Shown piece after piece: positions 34,954 through 43,181 of a DNA stretch of 64,000 bases. A model generated the notes under the pieces. That model saw only the letters and a program-made list of their open reading frames with translations, did not search any database and was not told the origin of the DNA. Each line of letters starts with the position of its first letter. Within the stretch, counting starts at the first letter, position 1. The position numbers were made by a program, and so were the translations under genes. This stretch comes from Planctomycetota bacterium (lineage in GTDB: Bacteria > Planctomycetota > J058 > JAJDCP01). Location of the stretch: the NCBI GenBank assembly GCA_029260765.1, contig JAJDCP010000177.1, positions 1-64,000 on the forward strand, written 5' to 3'.

Positions 34954-36969
34954 TCAATGGACCCGGTAGACGGTGCAGAACTCGTCCCGGAAGGCGATCT
35001 CGAAGTAGCTTGAGCGTCCGAGCTGCAACACGAAATCCCGCCAGTTCGTCTCGTGGGTGGCAAAGACAAAGCGGGCCCCGAAGCTCAGGCTGATCGCCTG
35101 GTGGACCTCTGTCGGCTGCAGCTTGCCTTTGCAGATCTTCTTCCAGAGCAGGTAGCGCTCGGGATCGTACATGTAGAAGAAATAGGGATCGAAGCCGACC
35201 AGGTAGTGGTTCTTGTGGTTGAAGAAGAACATCGGCGCGAAGTCGTCCCAGTCGCTGTGGAACACCAGGTCCCCGGCCTCAGAATTCTCAACGAGCCACT
35301 CCATCGCGGCCTGATACCTGTGGCCTGAGTGGTCGCTGGTGTTGGTGACCATCGCGAATCCGGTGCGGGCGTTGCTCGCCATCCCTGCACCGAGGCCCCC
35401 CAGCACCACCAGGAACACGAAGATGCCCAGGCCGATGCGGAAGGTGTCGAGCCCGCGCGCCTGGGGCAAGCCTTCAGCGAGTTGTGTCAGCAGAGCGCGC
35501 AGCAGCAGGCAGGCGGCCGCCAGGATCGCGGGAGCCCAAAAGGTCCAATCCGCGATGCCCGCGGAGCTTCGGACCAGCAAACTGGCGAGCTGAATCAGCA
35601 GACACAGACCGGCGCCGACTTCGAGCACATAGTCGAGGGGCCCCGGCTGATGGAAGCGAGCGCGGACGGCCTCGGGATCACCTCCGAGGATGGGCAGCTC
35701 TGCCAGGGTGTCCCGCAGGGCGATGCCGCAGCCCAGAACGGCGAAGGGCACCCAGTACTCCATGAAGCGCATCGAGCCGAGGAAGAGATAGAAGTAGACC
35801 CCTGCGAGCACCAGCGAGACCTGTGCCAGCGGCGCGAGGGGCTTGCGTCGGCGCAGGCCGTACAGCAGGAAGCTGCCCAGAATCAGGGCCAGGGGCAGGA
35901 TGAACTCGTTGCGGATGCCCGCTCCGCTGAGGGGCAGCAGCTCGCGGCCCAGGCGCATGTTTACGCGCTCTCCGCCAATTGTCAGCCAGTTGCCCAGCGC
36001 CGATGTGCTGACGCTGCCCTGGATCTGCCTCCAGAGCTCAAACGTCGCATGCTGCCCGCCGAAGAAGCTGCCCTCCCAGTGCCAGAAGCCAGGATGCAGA
36101 ATGATGCCCAGCGCGATGCCTGCAAGCATCGCGACGAAGGGTTTCCACACCAGCCGGCGCTCGATCACCGTCGTGACGCCGAAACCCACGCCAGCGACCG
36201 CGACCAGACTGTGAGGCACGTTGTACAACAGCATCGCAGCCAAGGTCGTGGCGAGCACTGCCCAGCTTCGACGCGTGGCGAGCAGATGGGCCAGGATCAA
36301 CAGCACAGCCATGTACAAGGTCGTCGGGCGGGCGAGATGCAAACGCCAGATCAAAGAGGGGCTCGCCAGGGCTACGACCACGGTGAAGAACCAGGCCCAG
36401 GGCACGCGATGGATCTTCAGCAACACGTAGAAGGTGGTCAACAGCAGCGCGGCGAAGAAGACCGTCGACAGTTTGGCGCCGACCGTCAACCCGAACCAGG
36501 TGAAAGGGATCAACAGCAGGTGGTACAGCAACTGCCAGTCATGGCGGAAGTGATTGTAGTTGCTGAAGCGCGCCCAGGGAAAGTCCCCCCCCACGATGGA
36601 GCATTCACCCGTGCCGTACAGTTGTGCGATCTTGATGTGGTAGTAGCCGTCGGAGCTGAGCGGGGTCTCCATCTGGAATTCGAGCCAGAGGTGGAAACTG
36701 GCGCTCAAGCAGAAGACCGCCAGGGCGGCCAGGATCACTCGCCGATTCTCCAGCAGCAGCGTCTTGAAGCGGTGCGGCCGGTCTCGCGCTACAGGTGCTT
36801 CTTGAGAGGCGACCTGGGGCGCAGCAGGCTCGGGGCTGGATGGCGGGGGAGCGGCAGGGGCCCCAGGGTCAGCGGGGCTCGCCTCTGGTTCTACCTCGGG
36901 GCTCGTCTCTGAGGTCGGGGGCTGCGAGGACGCGGCCTGTTTCTTCCTCGCTCGCTTCTTGCGCGCCAT
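34954..36969 (-). CDS. GT-C/STT3-like multi-pass membrane glycosyltransferase candidate
   Basis: The 671-residue protein starts with a basic, Pro/Ala/Ser-rich cytoplasmic tail (to about residue 70), then about a dozen hydrophobic segments. The first lumenal loop has SSDGYYHIKIAQLYGTGE, which recalls the acidic Tyr-Tyr-His loop of STT3/AglB oligosaccharyltransferases. The C-terminal soluble part contains HSDWDDFAPMFFFNHKNHYL and a YLLWKKICKG stretch. GT-C enzymes use lipid-linked sugars. The exact reaction cannot be told: it may be an O- or N-linked protein or glycan transferase. It has its own good promoter 23-60 bases upstream and stands alone on its transcript. Family assignment is inferred from topology and short motifs. 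Confidence 0.6.
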   Translation of the reverse strand: MARKKRARKKQAASSQPPTSETSPEVEPEASPADPGAPAAPPPSSPEPAAPQVASQEAPVARDRPHRFKTLLLENRRVILAALAVFCLSASFHLWLEFQMETPLSSDGYYHIKIAQLYGTGECSIVGGDFPWARFSNYNHFRHDWQLLYHLLLIPFTWFGLTVGAKLSTVFFAALLLTTFYVLLKIHRVPWAWFFTVVVALASPSLIWRLHLARPTTLYMAVLLILAHLLATRRSWAVLATTLAAMLLYNVPHSLVAVAGVGFGVTTVIERRLVWKPFVAMLAGIALGIILHPGFWHWEGSFFGGQHATFELWRQIQGSVSTSALGNWLTIGGERVNMRLGRELLPLSGAGIRNEFILPLALILGSFLLYGLRRRKPLAPLAQVSLVLAGVYFYLFLGSMRFMEYWVPFAVLGCGIALRDTLAELPILGGDPEAVRARFHQPGPLDYVLEVGAGLCLLIQLASLLVRSSAGIADWTFWAPAILAAACLLLRALLTQLAEGLPQARGLDTFRIGLGIFVFLVVLGGLGAGMASNARTGFAMVTNTSDHSGHRYQAAMEWLVENSEAGDLVFHSDWDDFAPMFFFNHKNHYLVGFDPYFFYMYDPERYLLWKKICKGKLQPTEVHQAISLSFGARFVFATHETNWRDFVLQLGRSSYFEIAFRDEFCTVYRVH

Positions 36970-36998
36970 CGGGGTATCTCGCTGCAGTTGGAGCGCGG

Positions 36999-37027
36999 AG
37001 CATACGTGTGGGCACTTCGCGGGTCAA
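36999..37027 (-). promoter_or_regulatory. Promoter of the GT-C-like gene
   Basis: Minus strand TTGACC (37022-37027), 17 bases, TATGCT (36999-37004). The start is about 23 bases before the ATG at 36969. Confidence 0.7.
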
Positions 37028-37077
37028 GCGAGGCAGAAGGCAGCCCACGTGTTCTTGCTGTATGTTCCGGGGAGTGG

Positions 37078-39219
37078 TCAGCTGCGTTTGCCCCGACGCC
37101 TGTCCAAAGCAGAGGTGCGCCGCTTGGGTGCCTTGAAGGTCTTCTTTTTCTTCTTGCCCGAGGCAGCCGGTTTCTTGCTAGCCTTCTTGGCCGGCTTCTT
37201 CTTCTTCTTGTTCGTCGGTGGTGGAGTGATCTCGGGCCCCGAAGCGCTCTGTGCTTCTTCGTCTTCGAGGCGGATCATCTCCAGAGCGAAGGCTGTATCA
37301 TCTTCGGGGGCACGTTTCTTTTTCTTCTTCTTCGCGGAGCGCCCTTTTTCGGGTGCCGGGGGCAACTCGAAGGCTTCTTCCTCGCTGAGCTCTTCGTCGG
37401 GGATTTCCACCGCATCTTCAAACTGAATGTCGCCGTGCTCAAACCAGGGAACCTCGAAAGCGTCGATGTCCGCCACCGAGTCGAATTGTTCCTCGAAGGA
37501 GCTCTCCGAGCCACCGAGTCCTGCGAGGCCGTCGATGCGCACGGCATCCGACGATGCGATGTCGATTTCGCTGCCTTCGTCATCCGCCTCCAGAATCCCC
37601 TGGGACTCGTCGCTGAGGACCTGTTCAATCGCATCGTCACTCAGGCCCAGGACCTCGACCTCGTCTGAAGACTCTTCCAACACCTCGACTTCCGAGATCT
37701 CATCATCGGAGTCAGCCACGGCGTCGGTCAGCTCTTGCTCGCGCGGCAATTCGATCTCAGGCACGAGCTCGCCGGGATCGGGGTCTCGCACCTCCCAGTC
37801 GCGCAGAGCCTCTGCGAAGGCTTCGGGGTCGTCGAAACCGTGTTGCGCGGCCATGTGGCGCAAGCCCTGGTCGACACTGATGCGGACCCTCTTCTTGAGC
37901 TTCTCCTCCTTGAGCACTGCGACCATGCGCTTGAAGTTGTCGCGCGGATCGGGCACCGGGGGCATCAGACCGAAAGCCAGGTAGGCCTTGGGGTTCTCTC
38001 CGCCCAGGGCCTTGAGGATCCCTTGTCCGTTCAGCCCGACGAGGGCAGTCATGTAGTACCAGATCTCGGCCAGGCGCGGCGTGGTCTGCTCGGCGTCGGC
38101 GAGCCGTCGGCTCGCGTCAGCGAGCCGGAAGATGGCCTTGCAGAGCTTCTTGAACGTCTCTTCGCCGGTGTGGGCGTATGCCTCGCGGACCTGCTTGCGG
38201 CGCTCGAACAAGACCTGGTCGATGCGGCCTTTCTCTTCGCCCTCGAGCAGGCATTGGTGGGAAACCGCCACCAGCTTCGCCAATCCGGGTACTTTCTGAT
38301 GTTCCTCGACCTTGGCGGCGAGCTGTTCGGAGCGCGACGCCAGCAGGAACACATCGTCTTCGGGCAATGCGGCCAGCCCACGGGACATCAAGCGGCGCTC
38401 ATAGACATCGACGTTGAGGTCGGTGTATTCGCAGATGTCCGCGAACAAGGGCGTCGATTTGCTCTCGGGCGAAGCGAAGACTTTGAACACCTGGCGCAGC
38501 AGGGAGTCGATTCGGATCTTCGTCACTGGGCTCAGGCTGGCGTGGCCGTGGATGTCGCGTCGGAAATAGAACAGACGCACTTCGCCCGACTCTTCGACCT
38601 CAGCGAACAAGTCGAGGCTACTCGACGATGGGTCGATGTCGCGGATCGCGAACGATCGGGCATAGACGTAGCTTGACGCATTGCGGCAGTCACGCTCCCA
38701 ATCGGCGCCGGATGCGCGGGTGAGGAGCAGCTGGAGAAAGAATGAACCGGCACGGAAGGGAAGCCCATCCTCGGGGTCTTCAGGGTCTTCGGGGTACAGG
38801 TTCTCCTGCGCCCATTCGTAGGCTTCGCCGCCGAGACCGCAGGCGATCCGAAGCAGCGGGCCCCGCTGTCGCGGGCCGAGCTCTCGTTCAGCCGCGCTGC
38901 GGACGAAGTCTAGTGCCGCCTCGGGGTCGTCGGCCAGGCCTTGCCAGAGGATGCAGCCAGCGAGCAGCGTAGCATCATCCTCATCGTCGAGCACATCGAC
39001 GAGCCGCTGCCGCCAATCTTTGGGATATTTTCCCTGCAACGAGTCGACGTACTTCTGCAGCTTGTGGGCGTGCGGGTGTGCTTCGCGGTCCTGGTTTTCA
39101 ATGTCGACCCGAAGCGCGACCGGGGCCAGGGTACAGGTCTTGAGGTAGGGGCACTGGTCGCAATTGTTGCGATAGCGGTGGATCGCCCGGAGCAGCTTGC
39201 GCGACTTGGTTTTTGGCAT
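37078..39219 (-). CDS. Unknown protein with Cys motif, acidic region and Lys-rich tail
   Basis: I do not recognise this 713-residue protein. The N-terminus is basic with NNCDQCPYLKTC (Cys20, Cys23, Cys29), a possible metal or Fe-S site. The next 430 residues are a mixed helical domain without known motifs. Residues from about 470 to 630 are strongly acidic (runs such as SDDEISEVEVLEESSDEVEV). The last 90 residues are Lys-rich (KKKKKKRAPEDD, NKKKKKPAKKASKKPAASGK), like an H1-type tail. The start ATG at 39219 was chosen because an extended -10 box lies 38 bases before it; its Shine-Dalgarno is poor. Cytosolic, possibly nucleic-acid associated, by composition only. Confidence 0.75.
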   Translation of the reverse strand: MPKTKSRKLLRAIHRYRNNCDQCPYLKTCTLAPVALRVDIENQDREAHPHAHKLQKYVDSLQGKYPKDWRQRLVDVLDDEDDATLLAGCILWQGLADDPEAALDFVRSAAERELGPRQRGPLLRIACGLGGEAYEWAQENLYPEDPEDPEDGLPFRAGSFFLQLLLTRASGADWERDCRNASSYVYARSFAIRDIDPSSSSLDLFAEVEESGEVRLFYFRRDIHGHASLSPVTKIRIDSLLRQVFKVFASPESKSTPLFADICEYTDLNVDVYERRLMSRGLAALPEDDVFLLASRSEQLAAKVEEHQKVPGLAKLVAVSHQCLLEGEEKGRIDQVLFERRKQVREAYAHTGEETFKKLCKAIFRLADASRRLADAEQTTPRLAEIWYYMTALVGLNGQGILKALGGENPKAYLAFGLMPPVPDPRDNFKRMVAVLKEEKLKKRVRISVDQGLRHMAAQHGFDDPEAFAEALRDWEVRDPDPGELVPEIELPREQELTDAVADSDDEISEVEVLEESSDEVEVLGLSDDAIEQVLSDESQGILEADDEGSEIDIASSDAVRIDGLAGLGGSESSFEEQFDSVADIDAFEVPWFEHGDIQFEDAVEIPDEELSEEEAFELPPAPEKGRSAKKKKKKRAPEDDTAFALEMIRLEDEEAQSASGPEITPPPTNKKKKKPAKKASKKPAASGKKKKKTFKAPKRRTSALDRRRGKRS

Positions 39220-39256
39220 GGATTCTTGGAAACAGCCGATGTCCGGGGAAACAGAC

Positions 39257-39265
39257 AGCATACCA
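39257..39265 (-). promoter_or_regulatory. Extended -10 promoter of the 713-residue protein gene
   Basis: TGGTATGCT on the minus strand, an extended -10 with no clear -35. It lies next to a 6-bp stem at 39266-39282 (CGCGCC, five bases, GGCGCG). The start is about 30 bases before the ATG. Confidence 0.5.
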
Positions 39266-39327
39266 CGCGCCACAAAGGCGCGGTAGGAAATTCACGCTCC
39301 CGAGGCGCGCGCCTGGCAGTAGCCCGC

Positions 39328-39483
39328 TCAGAATTCGGGGTGCACGAAGGGGCGCTCGTCGAGCAGGCGGAAAAAGCGGCGACCGCGGCGGCCGGCGTGC
39401 GCGGAGAGATCGAGACGGAAGCTATCACAACAGACGCAGTCGGCGTAAGCCAGGGGTCGAACTCCGTTGACTTCTTGCTCCAC
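39328..39483 (-). CDS. Small 51-residue Cys- and Arg-containing protein
   Basis: A GTG at 39483 follows AAGGAGGTGA (39488-39497), a ten-base perfect match to the 16S anti-Shine-Dalgarno, at ideal spacing. The frame reads VEQEVNGVRPLAYADCVCCD, continues through SFRLDLSAHAGRRGRRFFRL and ends VHPEF with TGA. The CVCC cluster could bind metal. The longer open frame upstream is in a region without coding character. I do not recognise the family. It lies between the 713-residue gene (same strand, downstream) and the divergent ABC transporter. Confidence rests mainly on the exceptional ribosome binding site. Confidence 0.55.
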   Translation of the reverse strand: MEQEVNGVRPLAYADCVCCDSFRLDLSAHAGRRGRRFFRLLDERPFVHPEF

Positions 39484-39654
39484 GAGGTCACCTCCTTGCT
39501 GCCTGAACCCTTGCGGGAGGCGGCTGGGGACGCCATTGAGCGGCCCCCATGATTCTGTGACAGCCCAAGACCCTAATCGATCACTCGACGGTGCGCAAGG
39601 TTTATGATGCTGCACTGTGTCGTCGGCTTGTGGCGCGCTGCAGAAGCCGACGTC

Positions 39655-39683
39655 TTGCCGTCCCGGGCCGGATTCGGTACGCT
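39655..39683 (+). promoter_or_regulatory. Weak candidate promoter of the ABC transporter operon
   Basis: TTGCCG (39655-39660), 17 bases, TACGCT (39678-39683), with a predicted start about 23 bases before the ATPase ATG. The -10 box matches consensus at only three positions. Confidence 0.35.
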
Positions 39684-39712
39684 GCGCAGCGGTTGCAGTG
39701 GCGGAGCGAGGC

Positions 39713-40420
39713 ATGATTGAGACCCGGGACCTTCGCAAGACCTACACGATGGGTGGTGAGCAGATCCATGCCCTCGATGGCGTATCGCTGCGCATCGAGG
39801 ACGGCGATTCGGTGGCGATTCTCGGCCCTTCCGGCTCGGGCAAATCGACGCTGATGCATCTGGTGGGCGGTCTCGATTCGCCGACCTCCGGCCAGGTGGT
39901 CGTTGCCGGGCAGGATCTGACCAGTCTGGGCCCAGCAGAGCTGGCGCGATACCGCAACGAGAAGGTCGGGTTCATCTTCCAGTCTTTCTACCTCCAGTCG
40001 CATCTGACCGCGGTTGAGAACGTCGAGCTCCCCCTGAAGATCCGCGGGATGGCGCGGCGTGAGCGGCGACGCATAGCCCACGCGAAGCTTGAGTCGGTGG
40101 GCCTGGCCGACCGGGTGAGCCACCGCCCGCAGGAGTTGAGCGGAGGCCAGCGCCAGCGCGTGTGCGTCGCGCGCGCCCTCGCGGGAGACCCGCGCTTCCT
40201 GCTCGCTGACGAGCCGACAGGCAACCTCGACAGCAAGACCGGCAAAGAGATCATGCGCCTGTTTATGGACCTCAATCGGGAGTCCGGGCTGACATTGATT
40301 GTCGTCACTCACGATCCCGAGATCGCGATCCAGACCCACAGCTCGATACGGCTTCGTGATGGGAAAGTCGAGGCCGGGGCGGGCAACGTGGTCCACAACG
40401 CTGCGGGGGACGCTGAGTAG
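39713..40420 (+). CDS. MacB/LolD-family ABC transporter ATPase
   Basis: The 235-residue ATPase has Walker A GPSGSGKS, Q-loop FIFQSFYLQSHLTAVENV, signature LSGGQRQRVCVARAL, Walker B FLLADEPTGNLD and switch His in VVTHD. The EPTGNLDS wording and size place it in the MacB/LolD/FtsE group that powers FtsX-type permeases. ATG at 39713 (MIETRDLRKTY) follows GGAG at six bases. Its stop overlaps the GTG start of the permease by one base, so the two are coupled. It probably drives export or extraction of a lipoprotein, peptide or drug at the inner membrane. Confidence 0.95.
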   Translation: MIETRDLRKTYTMGGEQIHALDGVSLRIEDGDSVAILGPSGSGKSTLMHLVGGLDSPTSGQVVVAGQDLTSLGPAELARYRNEKVGFIFQSFYLQSHLTAVENVELPLKIRGMARRERRRIAHAKLESVGLADRVSHRPQELSGGQRQRVCVARALAGDPRFLLADEPTGNLDSKTGKEIMRLFMDLNRESGLTLIVVTHDPEIAIQTHSSIRLRDGKVEAGAGNVVHNAAGDAE

Positions 40421-41784
40421 TGCGGGCTAGCGACTACCTGAAGGACACGCTCAGCTCCTTCAGAAAGCAACGGCTGCGCACTGCCCTGACGGCACTTGGA
40501 ATCGCGATCGGCGCGTTTGCCATCACCTTGATGATCGGATTGGGGCAGGGGCTGCAGAACTACATCGAGCAACAATTCCTGGCGTTCCACGACGACAGAG
40601 TGTTGCTGGTGTTCCCGTCCCTGGGAAGACAGGGCGGACGTCTGCTCGATCGGATCACGCAGATTGGCCAGCCAGCCAGAAGAATCAGCGAAGACGACGA
40701 GCAACGTCGCCAGGGGCGGCGCGGTGGAGTCTGGATCAGCGAGGAGCAGATCGCAGCCCTGCGCGCGCTGCCAGGCGTCGAGTTGGTCGCACCTATGACC
40801 ACGTTCCAGGTCGATGGGATCGCGCTGGTCGACGCGGACACCAGCCATGTAGGCTTCTACGGCACCGACTTCGCGTCGTTGGTCACCAACCCGTTTGTCG
40901 GCACGCCCTCTGCCGGTGTGTTGCCGGTTGACGAAGACTCAACCCAGATCCTGCTTGCCCCACAATATGCCCAGAGTTTCGGCCTGGAGCCTCAGCAACT
41001 CATCGGCCGGCAGGTGGAGATCCGGGTTCCCAAGCTGGGCAGCGTCATGCAACGCTTCCAGTTCCGCGATCCAGGCACCTTCGAAGACGAGCGCAAGATC
41101 TTTCGCGCGACGATCGTCGGCCTGGCAGAGCGCAGTGCGATCTCGCGAGCGGTCTTTCCCAGCCTGGCCCTGGGTCGATCGATGGCCCGCTACCAAAGCG
41201 GCAATCCCGACTATCTGTCTGAAAACACACTCGGATCGCAAGTCCATGTCCGCCTGACTCCCGACGCCGACCAGGCCGGGGTGCGGCGTTCGATTGCAGC
41301 ACTCGACCTGATGGCCCGCTCGCTGGACGATCAGCTGCAGCAGGTCAACCAGGTCTTTCTGGTGGTCGACATCGTGCTGAGCTTCTTTGGGGCGCTGTCG
41401 CTGTTGGTCGCGACTCTGGGTATCGCCAACACCTTACTGATGGCTATCACCGAGCGGACTCGGGAGATCGGGGTGATGAAAGCCCTGGGGGCGACCTCCG
41501 GGACGATCCGTTGGATGTTTGCGATCGAGGCCGCCGGCATCGGCTTGATCGGAGGCTTGAGCGGCACAGGCGGCGCCGTGGTGCTCGGTCTGGTGGGCGA
41601 TTTTTTTGCCAAACGTTATGTGGCCGCCGCGGCGGCTCTCGAGGGCTACTCAGTGTTCGCCTATCCTTGGTGGCTCCTTTTCGGAGCGCCAGCGTTCTCG
41701 TGCCTGATCGGCGTGCTGGCAGGCTTGTATCCTGCCAGCCGTGCGGCCCGGCTTCACCCCATCGACGCTTTGCGAAGTGAGTAG
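40420..41784 (+). CDS. MacB/FtsX-family ABC transporter permease
   Basis: The 454-residue protein has one N-terminal membrane segment (LRTALTALGIAIGAFAITLM), a large periplasmic domain (about 60-320) and three C-terminal segments with NTLLMAITERTREIGVMKAL and GLYPASRAARLHPIDALRSE. These are diagnostic of MacB-type mechanotransmission permeases. The periplasmic domain is rich in Gln/Arg near residues 85-105 (RRISEDDEQRRQGRRGG). It begins with GTG sharing the last base of the ATPase stop codon. No membrane fusion protein (MacA) or TolC gene is next to it, so a complete tripartite pump is not shown. Confidence 0.93.
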   Translation: MRASDYLKDTLSSFRKQRLRTALTALGIAIGAFAITLMIGLGQGLQNYIEQQFLAFHDDRVLLVFPSLGRQGGRLLDRITQIGQPARRISEDDEQRRQGRRGGVWISEEQIAALRALPGVELVAPMTTFQVDGIALVDADTSHVGFYGTDFASLVTNPFVGTPSAGVLPVDEDSTQILLAPQYAQSFGLEPQQLIGRQVEIRVPKLGSVMQRFQFRDPGTFEDERKIFRATIVGLAERSAISRAVFPSLALGRSMARYQSGNPDYLSENTLGSQVHVRLTPDADQAGVRRSIAALDLMARSLDDQLQQVNQVFLVVDIVLSFFGALSLLVATLGIANTLLMAITERTREIGVMKALGATSGTIRWMFAIEAAGIGLIGGLSGTGGAVVLGLVGDFFAKRYVAAAAALEGYSVFAYPWWLLFGAPAFSCLIGVLAGLYPASRAARLHPIDALRSE

Positions 41785-41791
41785 GACTGGC

Positions 41792-42793
41792 ATGCAGGTC
41801 ATCGAGCTCCGGGACGGTTTTGGGATCGACAAGTTGCAGCTGACCGAACGCCCAGACCCCGAGCCGGGTCCAGGCCAGGTGTTGCTCAAGATGCGCGCGG
41901 CCTGCTTGAACTACCGCGACCTGTTGATGGTCCGGGGGCACTACAACCCACGGCAACCCCTGCCGTTGATTCCGTTGTCGGATGGCGTCGGCGTCGTCGA
42001 GGCCTGTGGACCGGGAGTGCGCGGGTTGGTTCAAGGCCAACGCGTGTGCCCGATCTTTGCCCAGGGGTGGCTCGATGGCCCTCCCGATCGCAGCCTTGGG
42101 CGGAGCACCCTCGGCGGTCCCCTCGATGGAACACTGTGTGAGCAGATGCTGGTCGACGCAGACTCAGTGGTGCCCGTGCCGGATTTTCTCAGCGATGTCG
42201 AGGCAGCCACGCTTCCCTGCGCGGCGGTCACAGCCTGGAATGCGCTGGTCGATCAGGGCGGGCTCACCGCGGGGCAGAGCGTGTTGATCCAGGGGTCCGG
42301 GGGAGTGTCGGTGTTCGCGCTACAGTTCGCGCGGCTTCTCGGCGCGCGCATCATCGCGACCTCGAGCAGTGACGCCAAGTTGGAGCGCTTGCGCGCCATG
42401 GGAGCAGTTGAAACAATCAACTACAAGAGCCAGCCCGAATGGGGAGAACTGGTGCGCAAGCTGGGCGGTGTCGATCTGGTCGTCGAGGTCGGGGGGGCCG
42501 GAACCCTCGCGCAGTCCTTACGAGCGGTTCGTCCGGGCGGACGCATCGCGCTGATCGGCGTGCTGTCCGGTGCGGCCCAGCCGTTGAACATCCTTCCGAT
42601 CCTGATGACGGGTGTTCGCATCCAGGGCATCTTCGTCGGCTCCAAGGCTGTTTTTGTCAGGATGATGCGTGCCATCGAGCACCATCGACTACGGCCAGTC
42701 GTCGACGCCATCCATCCGTTTCACACAGCGCCGCAAGCGCTGGAATCTCTGGCAACGGGCCAGCATTTCGGAAAGATCTGTCTGCGCCATTGA
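41792..42793 (+). CDS. NAD(P)H:quinone oxidoreductase, zinc-less MDR family
   Basis: The 333-residue protein has the GroES-like N-terminal fold (LNYRDLLMVRGHYNPRQPLP, LIPLSDGVGVVEACGPGV) and a Rossmann domain (VLIQGSGGVSVFALQFARLL, VDLVVEVGGAGTL). The structural and catalytic zinc Cys clusters of alcohol dehydrogenases are lacking, so a quinone or enone reductase is likely. ATG at 41792 is eight bases past the permease stop. The substrate is not deducible, and the link to the transporter may be only operonic. Confidence 0.9.
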   Translation: MQVIELRDGFGIDKLQLTERPDPEPGPGQVLLKMRAACLNYRDLLMVRGHYNPRQPLPLIPLSDGVGVVEACGPGVRGLVQGQRVCPIFAQGWLDGPPDRSLGRSTLGGPLDGTLCEQMLVDADSVVPVPDFLSDVEAATLPCAAVTAWNALVDQGGLTAGQSVLIQGSGGVSVFALQFARLLGARIIATSSSDAKLERLRAMGAVETINYKSQPEWGELVRKLGGVDLVVEVGGAGTLAQSLRAVRPGGRIALIGVLSGAAQPLNILPILMTGVRIQGIFVGSKAVFVRMMRAIEHHRLRPVVDAIHPFHTAPQALESLATGQHFGKICLRH

Positions 42794-42805
42794 GGAGGAA
42801 GAGCT

Positions 42806-43168
42806 TTGGCTGTCCGTTTCCGCATGACCGAAATCCGCCGACTCTATCCCCTGTTGAAGGGGCTCGATCTTACCTGGAAAGAGACCGGGGAGGGGCTACC
42901 CGAGGGCGGCAAGACCGAGACGATCTCCCTTCTCGAGGCAAACCTCGTCGGCCGCTTGCCGTGCGCCAACCCCGAGTGCAGCAAAGGCGGTTTCGAGCTG
43001 ACAGATGCGCTGAAGGGTCCGTTGGACGCGCAGGCCGAGGAGGTCCAATTCAGCGTTGCATGTCCCGGCTACCTCGGCCATGTACGGTCAGAGGAAGCGC
43101 AGCGTCGCTGCGGCAACCGCGTCGATGCCACGGCCGGCTTTCTCTGGGGGGAGCCGCGGAAGGGGTAG
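42806..43168 (+). CDS. Unknown 120-residue protein with four Cys (possible zinc site)
   Basis: The protein begins at TTG (42806), seven bases after a strong GAGGAGG; an ATG six codons later (MTEIRRLYPLL) lacks a Shine-Dalgarno. Cys53, Cys58, Cys86 and Cys102 (PCANPECSKGG, VACPGYLG, QRRCGNR) could hold a zinc. The N-terminus is basic. I do not recognise the family. It is 12 bases after the oxidoreductase gene and ends 13 bases before the convergent patatin gene, so it is the last gene of the plus-strand operon. Confidence 0.7.
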   Translation: MAVRFRMTEIRRLYPLLKGLDLTWKETGEGLPEGGKTETISLLEANLVGRLPCANPECSKGGFELTDALKGPLDAQAEEVQFSVACPGYLGHVRSEEAQRRCGNRVDATAGFLWGEPRKG

Positions 43169-43181
43169 CAGGCGGCAGTCG

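Noticed and set aside
35329..36912. 527-codon plus-strand frame inside the GT-C-like gene
   Set aside because: Gln/Glu/Arg-rich antisense shadow; the minus-strand frame has membrane segments and a promoter.
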